DNA of 64,000 nucleotides from Siphonodentalium dalli. Its lineage: Eukaryota > Mollusca > Scaphopoda > Gadilida > Siphonodentaliidae. Positions 55,387 to 64,000 of the stretch are shown here, in pieces (position 1 is the first letter of the stretch; every line of letters begins with the position of its first letter). The stretch is from contig CP136062.1 of NCBI GenBank assembly GCA_032622095.1, forward strand, positions 19,409,739 to 19,473,738, in the 5' to 3' direction. The notes beneath the pieces were generated by a model. The model worked only from the letters and a program-made list of their open reading frames with translations, made no database searches and had not been told where the DNA came from. The position numbers were made by a program, and so were the translations under genes.

Positions 55387-56580
55387 ACTGTAAACAGCTG
55401 TATATGAATTTCTGTGAATACTATTTGTCATGGATGTTAACATTGACATGTAAATAGGAACGACTCATTTTGGGGTCATTCAGCAAAAAAACATGGCTGC
55501 CGGTCACCAGCCGGTGGCCATCTTGGAATTCAAAATTCAATCCATTAGCATGAGCTACAAGCTATACTGTTTGTCTGATTATCATGAAATTTGTCATTTC
55601 TGTTTTATAAATACCGGTATTTCTCTTATTGTAATGAGTTTTAAGCCAAACTCATTGCAAAAACAGTCAAACGACTTGCAGGAAAAAAACATTTTAGTTG
55701 CGGAAAAAAATGTTTGTTGGTCCCATCAAGTTCAACCACCCATCCACCCCGGCATACGTGCCCGGAAATCCCCCCCTGATATGATGGCCAATATTTTTAA
55801 AGAAGTCAATCCGCAGTATAAGTGGTATATACTGGTATGTGTGATATTTGACATGCAGAAGTACTAGTTTGTGCTGCTATCTTCTAGTATACATAATTAT
55901 GCTTGTATATTATACAATATAATTTGTTCAATTCCCCAATGATTATGTATAATTGTGTTTACTAGTATATGCATGGAAATAGAGTATTTGTGAACTCACA
56001 TATTCAAGTAAAGATGATAAAATCAAATGTATTGACATTTGGGGTGCCACATTGCCCCCCAAATTTCAGGCATGTATGGCATTTTTTCCCTTTCGATAAT
56101 TTTTTGTACCCACCCACCCCCACCGCCAAATTTTTTTCCGTTTTTGGCAGTTTTTTCCGACCATTTTTTTTACACCCACCCCCCTTTTAACACTAAAACA
56201 GAGATTTGCGGGGGGGAATTCACTGTAAACAGCTGTATATGAATTTCTGTGCATACAATTTATCATGGATGTTAACATGGACATGTAAATAGGAATGAGT
56301 CATTTTGAGGTCATTCGGCCAAAAAAACATGGCCTTGGATTTCAAGATTTGCAACAAAATACAACACGATAACTGCCTGCAGTCAGTTTACCAGTTAGAA
56401 TTACATTATTTCTCTCATTCAAAGTGGTTTTGAAGCCCAACTCATTGCCAAAACACTAAAAAAACAAGCAGGAAATTTTTTGTTTTAGTTGCGGAAAAAA
56501 TTGCTTGTTGGTGGCTTTGACCACCCACCCACCCCGGCATATGTGCCGGAAATTCCCCCCCCCCTCCCCCCAAGCTGTTT
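55387..56580 (+). repeat. Diverged tandem duplication, about 835-bp period
   Basis: About 55387-55790 and 56222-56580 share GTAAACAGCTGTATATGAAT, GGATGTTAACAT.GACATGTA, AAAAAAACATGGC, TTTAGTTGCGGAAAAAA and CACCCCGGCATA.GTGCC in order. The intervening part of unit 1 includes C-rich stretches at about 56107-56180. The plus-strand frame at 55493-55867 (124 codons) shows no recognised domain, and its counterpart in the second unit is not open, so I do not call it. Confidence 0.8.
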
Positions 56581-56698
56581 AAATTGCCTTAAAACATTTA
56601 CAAATATATGATATTTACAAGACCAATATGATATCATACCGGTACCTATATACATGTATCTGGAATGTTTGGAGTATTTGGTGCAGGTACCGGTGTAC
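56581..56698. other. Short spacer
   Basis: AT-rich. Nothing is recognised. Confidence 0.4.
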
Positions 56699-57045
56699 AG
56701 AGGCGGACTGGCCGATCGGGAGACCGGGAAATTTCCCGATGGGCCGGAGGCCGGAATAATTCTGATTCCACGTGATTTTTTATCAAGCGAGAATCCGAGG
56801 GTTTTTTTTTACGGTTTGGGGGGGGGGTATATGTGGTTGGGCCGCCCAACCACAACTTGGGCCGCAAATGAAACCGACGTGGGCCGCCACATGTGTTGTT
56901 TAACCAGCCGTGTATCCAATAAGATGGTACTCTTCTCACATAAATTAATGAGGACAGAGGCGGACTGCATGGCCGATCGGGAGACCGGGAAAATTCCGGA
57001 CGTGGGCCGCCACATGTGTTGTTTAACCAGCCGAATTGGCTAATC
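56699..57045 (+). mobile_element. hAT-like terminal segment plus a truncated second copy
   Basis: 56702-56938 is the plus-orientation partner of 55137-55376. At about 56956 CAGAGGCGGACTG starts again, but the copy is internally deleted: it jumps from GAGACCGGGAAAATTCCGGA to CGTGGGCCGCCACATGTGTT and ends TTTAACCAGCCG at about 57034. So three end segments occur within 1.9 kb. Confidence 0.75.
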
Positions 57046-57375
57046 GTAATTTTGACATTAAATGAACTTGTCGGCATCATATAACACCACGCCTCGATAA
57101 AAAAAAAACATGGCCTCCACTGGCCATCTTTGATTTCCCATTTGAATCCATCGACACATTCTGCAGCCCACATTTATTGGAGAAATGTTTTGAAAAGTTA
57201 TAGGCATGTTTAGGATCACTTCTGGACGGGAGCTATCAAATTTTATCGATTTTTGATGAAAAACATGGCTGCTAGCAGCCAACTTAGATTTGACCCTTTA
57301 CACAGCTTTACATGACTAAATACGTCGGCATGCCCTACAGCCATAATTCCTCATCCAAATAACAACACACATGTT
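57046..57375. other. Spacer, no gene recognised
   Basis: It contains ACATGGCxxCxACTGGCCATC-like words near 57110 that resemble the start of the 55490 region. Otherwise nothing is recognised. Confidence 0.4.
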
Positions 57376-57703
57376 GTAACATCCGGTGTAACACGTCCCC
57401 TCCTCCTGTCTGGATATCTTCCTCCATGGGGGAGTGTATTTGCGAATGTCCTCAGATATCACACTTGCACACCCTGGGCGTTTCCCCCCATGTATGACTA
57501 AAAGAAAATTCACTCATTTAATATCGTTTGACCCTGAAATGGCCAGAAAGAAATGTTTTATGAAATTTAAGTTTGTTTTTTTGTTTTTGTTTGTTCAAGT
57601 AACATATATCAAATGAGTGAAATTTTATTTTAGTCATTCATGGGGGGGGGGTATCCAGAGTGGGGGATCTATCCAGGGGGAGATATATGTTACACCGGTA
57701 TAT
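57376..57703. mobile_element. Fold-back element of about 330 bp
   Basis: CCCCCCATGTATGACTAAAA with AGAAAATTCACTCATTTA (57484-57521) pairs with CAAATGAGTGAAATTTTATT and TTAGTCATTCATGGGGGG (about 57610-57651). Outside these, CATCCGGTGTAACACGTCCC (about 57379) pairs more loosely with the GTTACACCGGTATATG at about 57689-57704. It is a possible miniature inverted-repeat element. No TTAA is at the edges. Confidence 0.7.
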
Positions 57704-58838
57704 GATTTGTATTTGTAGCTGTTTCTGACCATCATGCAGCATTTGAATGGATATAATTTACTGTTATAACTCGGCCCCCGGGTGATCAATTTGGATGATG
57801 TATCTTAATAATATGTATATGATCAGTCATTCCTCTTTTCTGATGTCATTACAAGCATTAAAATCTTTTTTTTTCAGACAGGAGGAGCTGCTTGACTGGA
57901 TTGAAACATCAAAATTTCATTCAAGGCCTGATATGATTATCTGATAACCAATCATAGAATCATGTTTCCTGTCAGAGTGCTTCTTGCAGACACTGCATGG
58001 TGACCCTTAATACCAATATTATTAATTCTGTCCAAGACTGGATGAGGAAGGATTTCAAATGTTATTCGGTGTACATGTACTGGATACATGTACTGTATAC
58101 ATGTACTGTAGATGTTATCGGTATTCGTCCATGCATGACAATGATGATGACATGTGTGTTGTTGCAGTGTGACAGTGAGTCCTGAGTCTCCTGGCTATAC
58201 ACATGTACCATATGTATACATACGGACGGTATGCACTGAATCCAGTACCATGCTTACCTGGTAACTAGTGCACACTGCAGCGAAGGGGAGGCTTTAATTT
58301 ATAACCAAATGACGATCAATGTGTTCATCAAAGGCAAAAATGACACATATATGTATGCATTCCTTCCTTGATGGAGACCGATCAGTGACCTCTACATTTT
58401 ATCAGACTTATGTGGTGAAAATCTTGGCAAGTGAAGTTAGTGAATTCAATTCTACAACAGACATGTACTTGTATACTTCATCGAGTCTCAGAAAATGTGC
58501 ACTATGGCATCCAGCGTATGCATAAACTTTTTTATATTTCATACTACATTGACCAGAATTTGGAGGTGTACCCGTTTCAAATTTCCACACAAAGCACAAC
58601 AGTACCCATGGAACAGTCTCAAGCCTTGTTTCTGAGCTTATCTGAAGGATATGAACTTTTAAGTGACATATTATTGCAGTATGTCAATATAATCAGATTC
58701 ATGTACACATACAGGCCTTAAAATCCATAACAGAATCAAAATATTCTAATGTTCCTTTATCTTTGTCAACCTGCTGTATCACCAAGTAATCTGTACAAGG
58801 AGCGTAAAGTGGCTTATACATGTACCATACATGCACAT
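57704..58838. other. Spacer, no gene; short ATACATGTACTG repeat
   Basis: About 58069-58110 has three to four copies of ATACATGTACTG. Overlapping frames of 60-96 codons between 57997 and 58943 use different registers and do not resemble known proteins. I see no splice-supported gene. Confidence 0.45.
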
Positions 58839-59000
58839 TTAAAGATAGATAATCCGAGTTCACGCTCCTCAATTACTATTTCTTTGGCTTCGGGGGTAAA
58901 AATAATTGATTCAAGTCGAGGAACACACCCTTTAAAGTTCTGAGTTACAAAATATAAAAAATTTTAATCTGTTATTTTTCATCGCCTTGAATATTTCCCG
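58839..59000. mobile_element. TTAA-flanked miniature element A, truncated inverted copy
   Basis: It starts on TTAAAGATAGATAATCCGAG and continues CTCCTCAATTACTATTTCTT, TGGCTTCGGGGGTAAAA, GATTCAAGTCGAGGAA, which is the reverse complement of 1-156 with moderate divergence. The other end is not found. The copy is older than the pair at 1-1229. Confidence 0.75.
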
Positions 59001-59456
59001 GCCTAGCAAATATTCAACGAGCCGACTGAGTCGACTGACCTAATCTTGATACCAAGTTGCGATGAACAAAATGTTGATATATAACATGTTTTGGAAAATG
59101 TTACACTAGAGTTGACAGTACTTAGTTAGCATTATGTTTTGGTATTTAATCGATTAAGAAATGTTGTTCTTGGAATCTGATGGTATGGAGACCATCAATT
59201 CAGATTGTTTACCTTTAATTGTCCATGCTGACTTTAAAGCATAACATATGTTATCTTTATTTTTTGTATCCCTGCATAAAATGGGGTGATAAATTTATAT
59301 TATACTCACATCTGGTCTTTCGATATTATGTGAGTTAATTAATTTATATGAAAGAATGTCATTGCATGCTAGCAATTCTGATAAACATCACTGTTACAGT
59401 GACATTACCATCCAATGTTGAATAAGTCCAATAAGATGCAAAAGTTTATTAAAAAC
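59001..59456. other. Spacer
   Basis: AT-rich. Nothing is recognised. Confidence 0.45.
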
Positions 59457-59718
59457 TTAACCCTTCCATGATTGGAGATTCTTGAAATGTTGCTAAAACC
59501 CTGCGCCAATGCATTCTCTTATATTTGCGAGTCTCCAAAATGGAGCCTCACATATATAAGAGAATACATGGCCTAACAATATTTACCTTGACCTTGTAAT
59601 CCAGTGCATTCTCTTATACATATGAGGCTTCCTATGTGAGACTTGCATATATACAAGAATTCACTGGTACATGGTCTTTAATGTTGTACCAGCGCAGCTC
59701 TCATCATGAAAGGGTTAA
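59457..59718 (+). mobile_element. TTAA double-hairpin miniature element B, 262-bp variant
   Basis: The ends are TTAACCCTTCCATGATTGGA and, in reverse complement, TTAACCCTTTCATGATGAGA. Two hairpins are present: about 59506-59573 (GCCAATGCATTCTCTTATAT arms with a CTCCAAAATGGAG loop) and about 59601-59667 (CCAGTGCATTCTCTTATACA arms). The spacer between them is reduced to about 30 bp. Confidence 0.85.
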
Positions 59719-60676
59719 ACATTGCATGGCCAAAGCATTGAAAAATATTCTGAAAATAAGATTTTAATAGACTAAAATATGTTTAACCTTCTACGCGATT
59801 ACTAGTAGCAATGTTTGTTGACAAATCACTGTAACAGTTTTGTTTACATAGCAATGGTTCCAACAGGAGAAATTTCGTTATTGGAAAACTTTCAATAATT
59901 AATATAGGAATCAGGAATTCATGTTTTTCTGAGTGGTGATGTTTTTACGAACTGTTGTATGTTATATGTTTGGCATATTTACTCACTATGAGTGCCTTGG
60001 GTCCCTTTAAAATGATTTGAAACACTCAATGAAATATCTGCACACCAGTAGATTATTTTGTAGGGATTTTAGTGTGATGAGAGTCAGAATCATGATTCTT
60101 CGTTTGAGTCTGGTAAAAAGCAGCTGATTTGATGTAGAAATGCTATAGTATGATTCTTGCAAAATTTTAAGGCCTGTATACATTCGCTTTTATCCATCAA
60201 AGGTGCCCCAGACACTTCATACCGCTATACTCATAGTATGTACATGTACCTTGTTTTACAAACTTTTATGTTATTTTTTTATAAGAACATAGAGGGCAGC
60301 CTTTCCCAAGCGTGATGATTTCAAACCTGCATATACTTAAAGTAATCGACCATCTCTAACGTGGTGTTACCCAGGTAATGCTGTGGTATTACACTGCAGT
60401 AATTTCCAACACCATGGTAAGGTTGTCACTTGAACACAAAACAGCACCACGATGGATGCGGTATGCAATTAAAATGCAGTGATTCTCCTTATATCTTTGG
60501 AACTTAAAGGAATGGATGGCCTTCGTTATAGGTTATAATTTATAAATAACATTTACAAAAAGTTTCCCAAGAATATACTAATAGTATAGGATAATGTTCA
60601 TATGAATGCGTTATTATCCACAAAACACACTTTGTGTGAGTCAATCGTTTGTTTATATACAGCAGTAAATAGTGAG
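59719..60676. other. Spacer with one dispersed-repeat fragment
   Basis: About 59808-59890 (TTGTTGACAAATCACTGTAA, CAGTTTTGTTTACATA) repeats the segment at 48770-48860. The remainder is AT-rich and without recognisable features. Confidence 0.5.
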
Positions 60677-60770
60677 CGATAAGCAAAACACTGAACACCG
60701 TTGCGATTGTTTAATTGAGTGATTCATGGTGACCCATTCAACACTGCAAAATCTTGAGAGGTTATAGAAG
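60677..60770 (-). mobile_element. Half copy of the 20978-21171 element
   Basis: It begins CGATAAGCAAAACACTGAAC and continues GAGTGATTCATGGTGACCCA, TTCAACACTGCAAAATCTTG. This matches the reverse complement of the right half of the 194-bp element. No second terminal repeat is present. Confidence 0.7.
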
Positions 60771-60842
60771 AGTAGCCGGACAGGACTCGATCCAAAACAG
60801 TTTCAACTGCAGTATTGCTCTAAGTAATCAACTCCTTAACCA

Positions 60843-60985
60843 CAGCAGAATTATGGGTAACTTTTCAGGATTTAGTCGGAAATATGGCTTGTTGCCATTC
60901 ATCGGAAAGCTCTCAGAGCTTTCCGATGAATGGCAACAAGCCATATTTCCGACTAAATCCTGAAAAGTTACCCATAATTCTACTG
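60843..60985. repeat. Near-perfect 143-bp palindrome
   Basis: Two 71-bp arms surround a single central base at 60914. The left arm runs from CAGCAGAATTATGGGTAACT to CATCGGAAAGCTCT, and the right arm is its reverse complement with one difference (CAGCAG versus CAGTAG) near the outer edge. A degraded relative is at 40441-40590. Frames across it on both strands are the same palindromic text. Confidence 0.95.
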
Positions 60986-61150
60986 TGTTTAAGGAGTCGA
61001 TTATACTCAGGCCATTACTGTATTCGATATCTCAAGCTGTTGCATACCGAAAAGACTTGGGCTAGTACCTGAACAGTAAACCTGCAATCTGCATGATTCA
61101 TGAAACAGCTATTTAAACCATGCTGTATATACTCAGAATTACACAATTTT
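60986..61150. other. Short spacer
   Basis: Nothing is recognised. Confidence 0.4.
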
Positions 61151-61268
61151 GTTTATGGGTTTGTTGATATGACATGAGTGCTAGCGCACAATGACGGAAT
61201 GAACAGCACACCCTAGAGTTCTATCTTTCCTCAATGGCACAAGTGCCGTATCAACAAATCCATTAATA
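61151..61268. mobile_element. 118-bp hairpin element
   Basis: The arm GTTTATGGGTTTGTTGATAT (61151-61182) pairs with GTATCAACAAATCCATTAAT (about 61238-61267). A similar arm (AATGGGTTTGTTAATATGGC) stands alone at about 4495-4520. This suggests a dispersed miniature element. Confidence 0.7.
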
Positions 61269-61693
61269 CAACAAGTTTCTTTCTGTGTTTATTACACATC
61301 ACCCGTCCTAGAATATGTGCATTTAAAAATACAGGGTTACGATGTTTATTAAGGCACATACAGTGCTTGTTTTGTCATGTGTGATGATGTTTTTTCCTAT
61401 CGTTTGAACTGGATACTCAAATAACAGAAATTGTTATATATTTTTTTTGCAACCGACAGATTTGAGGTAACTCTTTCTATAAATATATTGAAAATCATGT
61501 GTCGGGATGTAATTATTAGCAATCAATATATTTTTTGTTGCGTATATAGGTTTATACAATTTTAAGAGGCAGAACAAGATACAGGTACTTTGTATAGTTT
61601 CATTTCGCGAATGTACACAGTATCTTGTTTGGCCACTTGCAATTTTAGAAACCCATAACTGTAACGAGAAATTGTTGATTGTATATTTAAAGT
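61269..61693. other. Spacer, no gene recognised
   Basis: AT-rich. The minus-strand frame of 105 codons at 61434-61751 runs into the next element and shows no motif. Confidence 0.45.
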
Positions 61694-62193
61694 TTAAAGG
61701 TACGGGAGGCCTTGGCGGTGGGTATGCTGTGAAAATATTTCCACCGGTCAAAAACTGCCAAAAACAGAAAGAATATTAAAATGCAGACATACTTTGTCCG
61801 TATACAAATAAGAAATATCGCATAAACAGTATGTTATTGTCATATGTTTGATCATTCTTATGTAAACAAAAGCATAAAAAGGTACTTTCCTGGTTTTGTT
61901 TATATTATGATGGTAAACATAAAGAGCGTTCATTGTTGCTGAATTTTGATATGGAACGAATAAAGAGCATTTATATCATTTGTGTGTGATTAGCCAGTAA
62001 CACTGTGCTGCATTCTGTAACACAATCAGGCTCCTGCTTAGGTAAAATATAGTAGGTCTTTATGATAGCATGCTGTTTACGCGATGGTCATGGTATATAT
62101 GAACAAAACTGTATGCGTTTTAATGTTTTTCTGTTTACGGTGATTGAAACAAATATGAATATTTTCGACAACTAAGGCCTCCCGTGCCTTTAA
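61694..62193. mobile_element. TTAA-flanked miniature element, 500 bp
   Basis: The ends are TTAAAGGTACGGGAGGCCTT and, in reverse complement, TTAAAGGCACGGGAGGCCTT, giving an inverted repeat of about 20 bp bounded by TTAA. The first ten bases equal those of element A (TTAAAGGTAC). There is no coding capacity. It is another probable piggyBac- or Kolobok-type non-autonomous element. Confidence 0.8.
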
Positions 62194-62321
62194 GCCCCCT
62201 TAGTGTCTCTATTATACATTTAACGATGATATTTACAAAGAAGTTTTTATATTCAGAATAAATGTCAATTGTATATTTTAAAACACAATTGAAATTATAT
62301 ATTAATTTAAAATTAAATGTT
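62194..62321. other. Short spacer
   Basis: AT-rich. It may already belong to the following TTTCTT-rich element. Confidence 0.35.
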
Positions 62322-62853
62322 TTTCTTAATTAAGAATTGTTTTCTAATATATCTTTCCTAATTGGGAAAAATATTCCTAGTTAAGAAAACTTGTTTCCCT
62401 TACTTAGATTTATTTTCCTGCTTGAGAAAATCTCATTCTAGAAAAAATTGGCATCACTTAAGAAAAAATATCTTGACGATATTTCTAACTATAGAAAATA
62501 CAATTTCTTGTTCTAGATTAATTGTATAGCTTTCTTAAATTTCTAGCTATTCTCCCAAGATAATCGCAGTATCTTAAACTTATCTTATTTCAAGAAAAAT
62601 AAACTTATGTGAGAAAAACAATCTTTCCTACATTAAGAAAACAAAATCTATACTAAGATTTTTTTACTAGGATTTTCTTACTAAGATTACTGTGTTTTCT
62701 TAAAGAAATTTTCTCAGACAAGAAAATTTCCCACCCTTTCATTTCTTGACCTAGAAAATATGTTTTTTCTTATTTTTCTAGCTATTCTCCCAAGATAATA
62801 TCTCATTTCAAGATTTTTTTTTTCCTGAATTGAGAAAATATTTTTGGCAGTGT
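62322..62853. mobile_element. TTTCTT/AAGAAA-rich element ending in TTTTTGGCAGTG
   Basis: A dense mix of TTTCTT, AAGAAA, CAAGATA and TAGAAAAT words ends in GAGAAAATATTTTTGGCAGT. The end, ATATTTTTGGCAGTG (62839-62853), is the reverse complement of the CACTGCCAAAAATA that opens 48146-48480. It is probably the same family in opposite orientation. The left end is not found. Confidence 0.65.
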
Positions 62854-64000
62854 ACGCTTAAATGTAAATATTTACTACTCGATTCGGGACGCATCTGTCG
62901 GCGGTGGACTTTTTCACCGTCGAGAGTTAGGGCGCGTACACATGGCGAGCAAGAAAATATCTGGTATGCCCCATGTGACTTACTTGATCAATCAAATAAA
63001 TAATACCGGAAAATATCCGACGAAGGCAGCGCGCTGATATTTTATCGCCAGTTTGTGATATGTGTTCACCTTGATTGGTGGCCATCGGTATCCGTTAACT
63101 AATCTCTATAAGAGACACGCGGGTAACCGTTCACGCACTCGAGTTATGATCCATCAATATTATCGCCTGTTTCAACAATGACTTCGTAATTCCATTTTGG
63201 ATTGTTTGACATAATTGCTGAGCTATTATATGGATATGTGTGGGGACATATATATATTTTGAGGGTTTCCGCTGACGGAGGATGTCCATGGATTTCCAAC
63301 TGCACCCCCTCTTGAATCGGGCCAAAGACCCAATATCACATTATTGAATTTGCACACCTCCCATCGTATTTGAATTTCCCATATGGTACCTCACATACCT
63401 TGAATTTTGACTGGGCACCGGGGAGGGAGGGGCCTAGAAGAAATTCCAAACCAATAATTTGACAAAGTAGGAAAAATGCAAATGTTGGTCTAAAACCACG
63501 AATTCCACATACATTAATGGTTGAAAAATCAGACTACAAGAACAATTTCAAACCATTGTTGGTGTGAAACTTCCAACTAATATTGTTTCCAAGTTGGCGG
63601 GGGTCTCATGTTCCCACATGCACCCATGTAAGTTCGGTAACGTAATGTACACCACAGCCCCGTGCACCAAGCAACAATCTCCTGAAAACTTCATATGGGG
63701 TCTCAATGGGGGTGGGGTCATCCGATTTGCCACAAAACCATAATAACATTTGTCACTCCACATATACATGCACTATGAAATTATAACATTTCCAAATTTC
63801 CAAATAACGTGACCACTTTCTCATTATGCAGACGGTCTTTATGCATGAGATCAGCAACGTTGCTAATCCCACCCGACTTCGGTAATACATGTCAACAGTT
63901 GGAAATTTCAAAAAGCTATGAATTGCCAAAATGGACTATATGTTATTTACCGGACGCAATTCACTTGAACCAGCATGACTAATACTGTTCTGATTGAGCT
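62854..64000. other. Terminal spacer, no gene recognised
   Basis: Mostly unique sequence. The frames of about 60-73 codons on the minus strand show no motif. Nothing is recognised up to the window edge. Confidence 0.45.

Noticed and set aside
55493-55867. 124-codon plus-strand frame as a host gene
   Set aside because: Its counterpart in the tandem copy (56300-56580) is not open, and no domain is recognisable.
58319-58943. Small multi-frame gene around 58.3-58.9 kb
   Set aside because: Overlapping short frames in different registers without motifs. The right edge overlaps a truncated element A copy.

Overview
This is a repeat-dominated, gene-poor eukaryotic window. I found no intact host gene, and no rRNA, tRNA or CRISPR. 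All protein-coding signal that I can recognise belongs to transposable elements: (i) a 5'-truncated, broken non-LTR retrotransposon (LINE) on the minus strand at about 27.2-30.4 kb; (ii) a broken LINE of L1/Tx1 type on the minus strand at about 33.6-37.9 kb, with an APE-type endonuclease, a split reverse transcriptase and a poly(A) tail; (iii) two related GC-rich open reading frames at 43.8-45.4 kb inside a roughly 5 kb inverted-repeat structure. A marine invertebrate is likely. The APE LINEs, the many TTAA-flanked miniature elements, and the hairpin tail ending in GGGGGTATAATT, which I associate with bivalve/mollusc genomes, suggest a lophotrochozoan, probably a mollusc. That assignment is inference from memory of repeat types, not a database match.

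Layout. 0-1.7 kb: two kinds of TTAA-flanked miniature elements. 1.86-5.0 kb: three minisatellites (38, 44 and 21/14 bp units). 5.0-7.5 kb: no gene seen. 7.55-8.2 kb: tandem element with a hairpin tail. 8.2-12.7 kb: a 41-bp minisatellite of about 110 units containing a 2.4 kb internal duplication. 13.4-18.0 kb: complex nested direct and inverted repeats. 18.6-21.2 kb: GGTACT-rich repeats, a three-copy 330-bp repeat and a small inverted-repeat element. 21.2-25.0 kb: mostly unique, with one long hairpin. 25.0-27.0 kb: two double-hairpin miniature elements and a compound microsatellite. 27.2-33.0 kb: LINE 1, split by a 932-bp terminal-inverted-repeat element, then a 98-bp minisatellite that flips orientation and is part of an 883-bp tandem duplication. 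33.1-41.2 kb: LINE 2 and a 300-bp repeat series, bracketed by two copies of a 456-bp multi-hairpin repeat. 42.0-47.1 kb: the inverted-repeat-bounded element with ORFs. 47.2-51.0 kb: a second full-length double-hairpin element, a 26-bp minisatellite and a 382-bp satellite with a two-unit higher-order period. 51-57.7 kb: several tandem and inverted duplications. 57.7-64 kb: AT-rich sequence with further miniature elements and a perfect 143-bp palindrome.

The most interesting signals are the family of TTAA-bounded elements that all carry two internal hairpins (at least seven members plus one with foreign ends), the 42.0-47.1 kb structure with satellite-like inverted arms and two diverged copies of an uncharacterised basic protein, and the LINE split by an element with 46-bp ends and a 9-bp target duplication. 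Coordinates of repeat edges are by eye and may be off by several bases unless a TTAA or target duplication fixes them.
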